DNA of 64,000 bases from Pristionchus mayeri. Its lineage: Eukaryota; Nematoda; Chromadorea; Rhabditida; Neodiplogasteridae. A program made the position numbers and the translations under genes. Below, one piece after another: positions 56,008-64,000 of the stretch (position 1 is its first letter; each line of letters starts with the position of its first letter). The notes under the pieces were generated by a model, which was not told where the DNA came from, did not search any database, and saw only the letters and a list, made by a program, of their open reading frames with translations. The stretch spans positions 10,850,001 through 10,914,000 of the forward strand of contig BTRK01000005.1 of assembly GCA_036245805.1 (NCBI GenBank). Reading direction: 5' to 3'.

Positions 56008-59000
56008 ATGGCGAGGCGAACGGCAGCGCCTGGCGCGCTGCTGGCGCCCAGCGCCACGGAGCTGCGGCTGGCGGCGCGACGCGCCGTCGCGGCACTGCGC
56101 CGCGCCCCACGCGCCACCGCGGAACGCGCCCTACGCGCGACGGAGAACGATGAGTGAGGTCCATTTGATAGTGTATCTGGAAATTCTTTTACGAAATCTA
56201 TTTGCGATTGGAAAGGAAATTCCGTTGCCATAGTCCGATAGCGGTATCAGCAGTATCAGTAATGAGAGACAGCGGCACTCTAGTTAATCAGATCAGTGAT
56301 TCGGGGAAGGGAGGGGAGGACGAACTCTTTGTTTTTGATGGGAAAGAGACCAAAATGGAGAGAGAAAGAGCGAAATGTCGGAGGATAGTCGCCTTCTTTT
56401 GTTTTCGGCAAAAAATCTATCCGATTTCGAAAATGTGCCAATTTCAGAAACGAAGAGAACTCGCCGGCCCTAGAGCAGCTAGCGCTGTACCATCTACGGC
56501 AGATTGCTGGAGATCTTGAGGTGAAAAATCAGTAAAACATCGGGCTGAACCGGGGGATTGAACCCGGGGACCTCTCGCACCCTAAGCGAGAAGCATAGCA
56601 TTAGACCACTCAGCCATGTTGGGAGAAGCTCCTCACCACTCTCAAGAGAAATCTTGTTCGGAATGAGGGATGAAAATGAAGCAAAATGACGGGCTGAGCC
56701 GGGGATTGAACCCGGGACCTCTCGCACCCTAAGCGAGAATCATACCACTAGACCACTCAGCCATGTTGGGAGAAGCTCCTCACCACTCTGAAGAGCAAAC
56801 TTGTTCGGAATGAGGGATGAAAATGAAGCAAAATATCGGGCTGAGCCGGGGATTGAACCCGGGACCTCTCGCACCCTAAGCGAGAATCATACCACTAGAC
56901 CACTCAGCCATGTTGGGAGAAGCTCCTCACCACTCTCAAGAGCAAACTTGTTCGGAATGATTGATGAAAATGAAGCAAAATGACGGGCTGAGCCGGGGAT
57001 TGAACCCGGGACCTCTCGCACCCTAAGCGAGAATCATACCACTAGACCACTCAGCCATGTTGGGAGAAGCTCCTCACCACTCTCAAGAGCAAACTTGTTC
57101 GGAATGAGGGATGAAAATGAAGCAAAATGACGGGCTGAGCCGGGGATTGAACCCGGGACCTCTCGCACCCTAAGCGAGAATCATACCACTAGACCACTCA
57201 GCCATGTTGGGAGAAGCTCCTCACCACTCTCAAGAGCAAACTTGTTCGGAATGATTGATGAAAATGAAGCAAAATATCGGGCTGAGCCGGGGATTGAACC
57301 CGGGACCTCTCGCACCCTAAGCGAGAATCATACCACTAGACCACTCAGCCATGTTGGGAGAAGCTCCTCACCACTCTCAAGAGCAAACTTGTTCGGAATG
57401 AGGGATGAAAATGAAGCAAAATGACGGGCTGAGCCGGGGATTGAACCCGGGACCTCTCGCACCCTAAGCGAGAATCATACCACTAGACCACTCAGCCATG
57501 TTGGGAGAAGCTCCTCACCACTCTCAAGAGCAAACTTGTTCGGAATGAGGGATGAAAATGAAGCAAAATATCGGGCTGAGCCGGGGATTGAACCCGGGAC
57601 CTCTCGCACCCTAAGCGAGAATCATACCACTAGACCACTCAGTCATGTTGGGAGAAGCTCCTCACCACTCTCAAGAGCAAACTTGTTCGGAATGAGGGAT
57701 GAAAATGAAGCAAAATGACGGGCTGAGCCGGGGATTGAACCCGGGACCTCTCGCACCCTAAGCGAGAATCATACCACTAGACCACTCAGCCATGTTGGGA
57801 GAAGCTCCTCACCACTCTCAAGAGCAAACTTGTTCGGAATGATTGATGAAAATGAAGCAAAATGACGGGCTGAGCCGGGGATTGAACCCGGGACCTCTCG
57901 CACCCTAAGCGAGAATCATACCACTAGACCACTCAGCCATGTTGGGAGAAGCTCCTCACCACTCTCAAGAGCAAACTTGTTCGGAATGAGGGATGAAAAT
58001 GAAGCAAAATGACGGGCTGAGCCGGGGATTGAACCCGGGACCTCTCGCACCCTAAGCGAGAATCATACCACTAGACCACTCAGCCATGTTGGGAGAAGCT
58101 CCTCACCACTCTCAAGAGCAAACTTGTTCGGAATGATTGATGAAAATGAAGCAAAATGACGGGCTGAGCCGGGGATTGAACCCGGGACCTCTCGCACCCT
58201 AAGCGAGAATCATACCACTAGACCACTCAGCCATGTTGGGAGAAGCTCCTCACCACTCTCAAGAGCAAACTTGTTCGGAATGATTGATGAAAATGAAGCA
58301 AAATATCGGGCTGAGCCGGGGATTGAACCCGGGACCTCTCGCACCCTAAGCGAGAATCATACCACTAGACCACTCAGCCATGTTGGGAGAAGCTCCTCAC
58401 CACTCTCAAGAGCAAACTTGTTCGGAATGAGGGATGAAAATGAAGCAAAATGACGGGCTGAGCCGGGGATTGAACCCGGGACCTCTCGCACCCTAAGCGA
58501 GAATCATACCACTAGACCACTCAGCCATGTTGGGAGAAGCTCCTCACCACTCTCAAGAGCAAACTTGTTCGGAATGAGGGATGAAAATGAAGCAAAATAT
58601 CGGGCTGAGCCGGGGATTGAACCCGGGACCTCTCGCACCCTAAGCGAGAATCATACCACTAGACCACTCAGCCATGTTGGGAGAAGCTCCTCACCACTCT
58701 CAAGAGCAAACTTGTTCGGAATGAGGGATGAAAATGAAGCAAAATGACGGGCTGAGCCGGGGATTGAACCCGGGACCTCTCGCACCCTAAGCGAGAATCA
58801 TACCACTAGACCACTCAGCCATGTTGGGAGAAGCTCCTCACCACTCTCAAGAGCAAACTTGTTCGGAATGATTGATGAAAATGAAGCAAAATGACGGGCT
58901 GAGCCGGGGATTGAACCCGGGACCTCTCGCACCCTAAGCGAGAATCATACCACTAGACCACTCAGCCATGTTGGGAGAAGCTCCTCACCACTCTCAAGAG

Positions 59001-61921
59001 CAAACTTGTTCGGAATGAGGGATGAAAATGAAGCAAAATGACGGGCTGAGCCGGGGATTGAACCCGGGACCTCTCGCACCCTAAGCGAGAATCATACCAC
59101 TAGACCACTCAGCCATGTTGGGAGAAGCTCCTCACCACTCTCAAGAGCAAACTTGTTCGGAATGATTGATGAAAATGAAGCAAAATGACGGGCTGAGCCG
59201 GGGATTGAACCCGGGACCTCTCGCACCCTAAGCGAGAATCATACCACTAGACCACTCAGCCATGTCTCATCGTAGCTCGAGGGTAGGCCATGTAGCAATG
59301 GGAGAGAAGGAGAAGCTCAGATCTTGTTTCACTCCTTTTTTTTCGGAGCGACTCGATCACTCTGGTCAACAGAGTGTGAAAGGGAAAGGATCGCGGAGAG
59401 CGAGAGAGAATGGAGAAGTGAGAGAGTGCGAGACAGTCAGACGGTGGTCACCGAAAAAGAAAAGGGGAGAGAGCATTCACTGAGTCAGCTCATGAACCTT
59501 GCTCTTTCAACCCATTACCCTCGTTTGGTTGATTGCTGTTCACCGAATTGATACTCTTCTTTCGAAGGCGCCATATTGCTTATGCTGTTTCCCTCCATTC
59601 CTGTTAAATTCTTTGCGTGTCTGTGATGAATTTAGTCCTACTTATATGGCTAATTATGTTAATTAAGCAGTACTAATTTGTCTAATTCCAGGATGAGATC
59701 CGCGAGTATATCTCCACTGGACGAGTGCACGAATCGGGCGTCGTCTCCTTCCTCCTGCCTCAGGATGAGGCCAATCGATCAACCGCCCTTCGTGACCTAC
59801 TCGAGAGCGAGCGTGAGTGGTTACGGTAGTTTTGTGCCCGATGATCAATCCCTAGTGCAGTCAGTTGTTGGGATGATTCAGAGTATATAGCGTTCCACCG
59901 GCATTCGGCCAATATTATCAGAAGAAAGTACACTAGATAGCTTGTTAGATGAGAGTTTTCAATCTTATTTAATTGTCTCACGAAGCTCTATTCCTACAGG
60001 CGTAGCCGCAGAGCAGAGGTCGGGAGCGCTTCGCGCTCTTGAGCGGACGCCGCTTCAGCCGCTGCAGTCGCGTCGCGCGGCAGGCGGAGCGGACGCGCCG
60101 CGGATGAACGAGACGTTCGTGGTGGCGCCTGGCGCGCCTAACACGCCATCCGCGATACCGCGCATCGCCGATTTCGAGGGTATCCGCGAGTACTCCGACC
60201 AGCATTCGGCCAGGTGATTTTGTGACCCGATCTGGCAATATAACCATCGGAATCTTGGGAATGAACAATATTGAGACGTTTCAGAGTGCATTTCTATAAC
60301 ATACTTTCTCCTATGCAGATGATAGTATGCATACATTTAGTTGAAGATGTCAATTCAGGCAACCGTACATCGTGCAGTCTGAGGTTGCACCAGCTGCAGC
60401 CGCACCTTCGGGCAGCAGGCGCGTGGTCATTGTGGAGGAGGAAGAGGATACGGGGTATGCTTTGGATTTTCATTAATCGAGCTGGAAAATGTCTATTTGA
60501 GTTGAGTGTTCTTTCTAAGCAGCGCTCCCTCAATTAATTCAAAATTGACAGTATGAATTTTCTATACAGCACAAATTCTGCCTGGTAGATTTGTTATATT
60601 TTTGCCAACATTAGCGAAGTACCAATGTTACCTGCTAATCGAATCGTCTGATGACGTGCGTATGAAACATAAAAATATCCTGCATTATCAATTTAACCCA
60701 TGCAGGATTTACATTCCTAATTAATGTTGTAATTTTGCCTTCACAATTACGTTTCATTGATTCTTGATAACTTGTCCATCCACTCTCACTGCGGCTATTC
60801 TAATCTACTGATTAGAGAGTGAACTTTTTGATCTCTGGTGCGCAATTTGACTGCGAAAGGGCAGATTGGCGTAGACTGGCACGCAGAGATCGATGCAAAT
60901 AGCCGGCAGTTTGGTGATGACGCGCCCTTGTCTTTGCTCCGCTTCTGCCTTTTCTATCTTGTTTTTAGTGATTTTTCTTCCCATTAAGCATCCGTTTTGG
61001 CTGTATTTTATAGAAAAGTATTCAGAAATCATTTCTTGTTTCCTCCTGGTTTCAGCTTTGGTATAGTGGGAGTAGTGAATGAGATTGTGATTCACACCTT
61101 AACCAGAGCTCTTTTTTCATCGTTAGTCATCGATTATTGATCGATTAATTACAGTATTACGTGGTCGGATGACGACGAGGAGGAGATCGTCATCTCTGCG
61201 AGGACTGACGACAATGATGACGCCAGCGTGGAGCGAGTGGTGAAGGAGGTACGATGGGATGGGATACGTTAGACGAGTAGGAGATCTATCGATTACGGTA
61301 GAAGGTACGATAGTTTTGTTAAGTAAGCGAGTACGCAATGTTGCACTTGAAGTGTTATGTTATCCGAGACGAAACAGGTCTGAAATTCTTTATTCAGTGA
61401 ACCTGCAGGATTGATGTTGCGGAAACTAATCAAAAGGATGACTTGACGGGATGATGCGATTTTACTGTCACAATGCGTTTAAAAAATCTGTTTTTGATTC
61501 GGGAGATTGATGGTGCTAAAAGTACTCATCAGCTTCGTATATTCAATTTTCTTGCTAATGCTGATACTTTTAGAAAATATACAGTAATGCTTATTTTGTG
61601 TGGCGCGAGTTGTGAATAAGAGATTGAAATTTAGTCTTATCATTGCTAAAATATACTAGTCAGTATTGGACATTAGGAGCTGAATTCGCGTTCCACGTAG
61701 CTGTCATAAGCTGTAGCATGTTCTACTAAGCAGTTTGAAGTCAGTAAGAACATCGTCAGTTATCGTTTCCCACCCCGCTTTGACTATCGACAGGTTGATC
61801 TGTGATCTTTTCCAGTTGCGCGCCGAGCTCGTGGCCGATCGATCCTTCGTGGCGACCTTCCGTAGCGGGGACATGGCTTCGACTGCGAGGGAGATCGAGA
61901 GGAGACTCAGGGAGAGAAATG
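56008..61921 (+). CDS. Unrecognised protein, at least 283 aa, incomplete at 3' end
   Basis: Seven exons keep phase throughout: 56008-56153, 56448-56520, 59692-59812, 60000-60213, 60359-60454, 61155-61248, 61816-61921, with a donor (GTCAGT) leading on. The N terminus (MARRTAAPGALL) is Ala/Arg-rich; then come LEQLALYHLRQIAGDLE and DEIREYISTGRVHESGVV (possible helical region), a GC-rich low-complexity linker, an acidic segment (VEEEEEDTG, SDDDEEEIVISAR), and a helical basic/acidic end (STAREIERRLRERN). No membrane helix or enzyme motif. I do not recognise the family. Its second intron holds the tRNA-Pro array on the opposite strand, and the intron after 61921 holds a LINE. Confidence 0.65.
56542..56615 (-). 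pseudogene. tRNA-Pro(AGG), diverged first copy
   Basis: 74 bp instead of 72: an extra base on each side of the T arm, changes in the D arm and a G-U at the base of the acceptor stem. The anticodon stem-loop is intact. Probably a pseudogene. Confidence 0.7.
56691..56762 (-). tRNA. tRNA-Pro(AGG) 2
   Basis: 72 bp. Acceptor GGCTGAG pairs with CTCAGCC, discriminator C, anticodon loop TTAGGGT (AGG), T arm CCGGG-TTCAATC-CCCGG. A box TGGTCTAGTGG and B box GGTTCAATCCC are intact. Confidence 0.93.
56838..56909 (-). tRNA. tRNA-Pro(AGG) 3
   Basis: Identical to copy 2. Confidence 0.93.
56985..57056 (-). tRNA. tRNA-Pro(AGG) 4
   Basis: Identical to copy 2. Confidence 0.93.
57132..57203 (-). tRNA. tRNA-Pro(AGG) 5
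   Basis: Identical to copy 2. Confidence 0.93.
57279..57350 (-). tRNA. tRNA-Pro(AGG) 6
   Basis: Identical to copy 2; first unit of the first seven-unit block. Confidence 0.93.
57426..57497 (-). tRNA. tRNA-Pro(AGG) 7
   Basis: Identical to copy 2. Confidence 0.93.
57573..57644 (-). tRNA. tRNA-Pro(AGG) 8, acceptor-stem mutant
   Basis: One change, G2 to A (GACTGAG), which breaks the second acceptor pair (A-C). Its counterpart in the second block (copy 15) is unchanged, so the mutation came after the block duplication. Function may be reduced. Confidence 0.88.
57720..57791 (-). tRNA. tRNA-Pro(AGG) 9
   Basis: Identical to copy 2. Confidence 0.93.
57867..57938 (-). tRNA. tRNA-Pro(AGG) 10
   Basis: Identical to copy 2. 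Confidence 0.93.
58014..58085 (-). tRNA. tRNA-Pro(AGG) 11
   Basis: Identical to copy 2. Confidence 0.93.
58161..58232 (-). tRNA. tRNA-Pro(AGG) 12
   Basis: Identical to copy 2; last unit of the first block. Confidence 0.93.
58308..58379 (-). tRNA. tRNA-Pro(AGG) 13
   Basis: Identical to copy 2; first unit of the second block. Confidence 0.93.
58455..58526 (-). tRNA. tRNA-Pro(AGG) 14
   Basis: Identical to copy 2. Confidence 0.93.
58602..58673 (-). tRNA. tRNA-Pro(AGG) 15
   Basis: Identical to copy 2; unmutated counterpart of copy 8. Confidence 0.93.
58749..58820 (-). tRNA. tRNA-Pro(AGG) 16
   Basis: Identical to copy 2. Confidence 0.93.
58896..58967 (-). tRNA. tRNA-Pro(AGG) 17
   Basis: Identical to copy 2. 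Confidence 0.93.
59043..59114 (-). tRNA. tRNA-Pro(AGG) 18
   Basis: Identical to copy 2. Confidence 0.93.
59190..59261 (-). tRNA. tRNA-Pro(AGG) 19
   Basis: Identical to copy 2. Its 5' flank (minus strand) differs from all others, because the array ends here: TCTCATCGTAG follows instead of TTGGGAGAAGC. Confidence 0.93.
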
Positions 61922-61983
61922 GTCAGTAAGGTGTCTGACCCCATTATGTAGATACGGTACTCCGTCGGATGAGAACTATGACG

Positions 61984-62008
61984 TCAATCAATCAATCAAT
62001 CAATCAAT
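61984..62008 (-). repeat. (CAAT)n tail of the minus-strand LINE
   Basis: About five copies of CAAT, reading (ATTG)n on the LINE strand, directly after the element's 3' end. This is the usual simple-repeat tail of RTE-type elements. Confidence 0.7.
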
Positions 62009-62031
62009 TTATCTTATCAGGCAATAGACGC

Positions 62032-64000
62032 TCAGAAGATGATAGGTCGATATTCTTCATTAGTTGCATTCCACCAGTGGGTGCCAATAGCTCGGGTTAG
62101 GTCGTCTCTCCATCGTGCGCGAGGCTTTCCAGGGTGACGATTCCTGTTGTAGGGGATCCAGACGGTTGTTGCGCGGCTCCACTGCTCCATTTCCATTCTT
62201 CTGACCTTGAGGGCCCAGCGCGCTTTCCTTTTCAATCCTTCCTCAATCCAATCCCGCAGCTTCGTCATACCACGCACGCGCTCATTCCTCCAACGGTCTC
62301 TCAATGTTACTCCCACCATCTTCCGTTCCATCTTCCGTTGAGTCACTGCCAGTCGCTCTTTCTCACTTGCCCGTAGCGCCCACACTTCACTTCCGTAGAG
62401 AACGGTGGCAGTGATGCAGCTCTCGAAGACTCGCCTCCTGACCTTCATGGGAAGAAGGCGGGAGGAGAGCAGATGCGATAGCTTGCTCCAGGTCAACCAC
62501 CCCAATCGAATCCGATGTTCTATTTCGTCGGAATGATCCAGGGGAAGAGTTATTCTACCTCCTAGATAGGTGGCACTTTCGACGAATTCGAACCGAAGAT
62601 TATTGATGATGATTGGTTTGCGGGTAGAGGAGCAGGAGGTGAGCAGATTGGTCTTGTTTGCATTGACTTCGAGACCCACTCTGCTGCACGCATCCATCAG
62701 CTTCTTCAACATCCGTTCCAATTCCGGCCGAGATTTCGCGACGAGCGCCACATCATCTGCGTACTCCAGGTGGCAAAGGTTCCTCCCGTCGATTCGAATC
62801 CCGTCGTTCTCCCAATCGATGTTGTCCATGGCTGATCGTAGAACTGCGTTGAAGAGACGAGGCGAGAGGGTATCCCCTTGGCGGACTCCATTACGCACAG
62901 TCACGGGAACGAGCTCCTCATTAACTCGAATGAGTGTGGAGGAGGACTCGTAGAGACGCCGCAACACGTGGACGAGGGAGGGATGGGCTCCGAACGAGAA
63001 GAGAGCTTGCCAGCAGGCATTCCACTCCACACAGTCGAACGCTTTCTTGAAGTCGACGAACGCCAAGTAGAGTGGGATACCGTACTCAGAGGTTCGTTCA
63101 GCGACCTGCTTGATGGCATGCAGGTTGTCGAGAGTACTGTAACCGCACCGGAAACCGATTTGGGTCGAGGACTCTGTTTCTTCAAGCACAGTTTCGAGTC
63201 TCTGAAGGATGACTTTGGTCATTGTCTTCAGGGAAACGGTGAGGAGGGAGATGGGACGGAAGTTCCCAATGTTGGTAGGGTCTCCTTTCTTGTGCAGAAG
63301 AGTGACAATTGCTTCGGTCAGGTCGCTTGGAACAGCCTCTCCATCTACCAGGTAGTTGAGTAGATCAGCGATAACGGGGGAAAGGTGGTGTCGCGAGTGG
63401 TATAGCATGTCAGGGAGAATGCCATCCGACCCGGGTGAGTGACCACACTTTAGTTGGGGCATCGCTTCGCTGACCTCATCGGGTAGGAAGGGAGGAAGGG
63501 GATCCTGAGGCTGAGGAGGGACTTGGAGTGGAAACTGAACTGCAGAGGTGTAGAGACCCTCAAAGAAGCTCTTGACCACTGTCTTGGTGGCTGCTTGAGA
63601 GAGCGCACCAGTTACAGGGTCTGGAACTAGAAGGCGCTTCTTTGAGGTTTGCAGGCTCAGCATGCTCTTCACGATGCTCCTTCCCATGGTTGCTGCTTGC
63701 CGTGCTTGTGCCTCCTTTCGCTTCCTGATGTCATCGACGAGACTCGTCCGGGCAGCTTTGCAGGCAACAGAGTCCTTGTGGGTTGGATTGCATTTGATGG
63801 CGCGTCGCTAGGAGCTTCCGCGTTCCACTCGAGATCCAGGAAGGGGATTGGCGCTTCCTCCAACAGTTCGTTGCCGCGGTCTCCGTGAAAGCCTTTACCG
63901 TAGTATAGGCGTCGGCGGCAGAACTGGGGCGGGCAAGGGGCAGTGACGCGAGAAGGGATGCGTTGGCAGTAAAAGCGGATCGATCAAAATCTAGCCGTTC
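62032..64000 (-). mobile_element. RTE-type LINE, decayed, runs off the window
   Basis: An open frame of at least 551 codons (63687-62032) with reverse-transcriptase motifs: SPGSDGILPDMLY, NFRPISLLTVSLKTM, AFVDFKKAFDCVEW, GVRQGDTLSPRLFN and catalytic YADDVALVAK, ending GKPRARWRDDLTRAIGTHWW. Upstream, an in-frame TAG near 63810 and a switch of frame show decay, and the endonuclease is outside the window or lost. It is related to, but clearly a different family from, the LINE at 27811. It lies in an intron of the 56008 gene, inserted into a copy of the 36591 hairpin end. Confidence 0.85.

Larger units (their letters stand above)
56542..59261 (-). repeat. Tandem array of 19 tRNA-Pro(AGG) genes, 147-bp unit
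   Basis: Head-to-tail units of 147 bp, each a 72-bp tRNA plus a 75-bp spacer. The spacers carry two variable sites (AGGGATG/ATTGATG and TGACGGG/TATCGGG). Units 6-12 (57204-58232) and 13-19 (58233-59261) show the same order of variants, so a 1,029-bp seven-unit block was duplicated. Downstream of each tRNA the sense strand has TTTT runs (CATTTTGCTTCATTTTC), which can serve as pol III terminators. The array starts 22 bp after a donor of the host gene and is antisense to it. Confidence 0.95.

Noticed and set aside
56801..58747. Repeated 60-aa plus-strand frames beginning MFGM[R/I]DENEAK
   Set aside because: They are complementary-strand readings of the tRNA-Pro units with no start context or coding bias.
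56542..59261. A CRISPR-like regular repeat array
   Set aside because: The 147-bp units are tRNA genes with conserved spacers, and this is a eukaryotic genome.

Overview
This window is nuclear DNA from a nematode. The genes are cut into short exons by introns ending in TTTTCAG-type acceptors, the MEK-2-like protein begins [17 protein letters not shown] (as I recall it, very close to Caenorhabditis MEK-2), and the transposons carry RTE, Helitron, Tc5-, hAT- and mariner-type ends. Long repeat-filled introns and many small exons would suit a diplogastrid (Pristionchus-like) worm, but that placement is inference.

Four multi-exon genes run on the + strand. (1) 2181-12524: nuclear cap-binding protein CBP80 (ncbp-1), 5' end missing, with several apparently disabling lesions. 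(2) about 24591-33603: a CHK2-type checkpoint kinase; the N-terminal part and one kinase-lobe exon were not found. (3) 34855-53907: a complete 14-exon MAP kinase kinase, mek-2 (391 aa). (4) 56008 to beyond 61921: an unrecognised, low-complexity/acidic protein of at least 283 aa that continues past an intronic LINE. On the - strand are a 93-aa two-exon gene (20601-20929), a possible small secreted protein (20241-20459) and a small single-pass membrane protein (54820-55075), which is convergent with mek-2 and shares a two-sided poly(A) signal with it.

Most of the rest is mobile DNA. A broken Helitron (13968-16458) is interrupted by a solo LTR and by an inverted duplication of its own coding segment; a 4-copy array of near-perfect heat-shock elements lies about 0.5 kb upstream. 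A full-length RTE-type LINE with an intact 952-aa ORF sits in chk-2 (27811-31038), a >99% identical 5'-truncated copy sits in mek-2 (38635-39129), and a decayed relative occupies the right edge (62032-64000, - strand). An LTR retrotransposon with no reverse transcriptase or integrase (42431-46045) ends 48 bp before a mek-2 exon. Long hairpin (foldback) elements fill introns: two with Tc5-like CAAGGGA ends and 3-bp TWA duplications, two hAT-like with 8-bp duplications, mariner-like ones with TA, and a ~1.9-kb near-perfect palindrome.

The most striking structure is an antisense, head-to-tail array of 19 tRNA-Pro(AGG) genes (56542-59261; 147-bp unit) inside one intron of gene 4, with a 7-unit higher-order repeat. 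The LTR element's primer-binding site matches the 3' end of this same tRNA.
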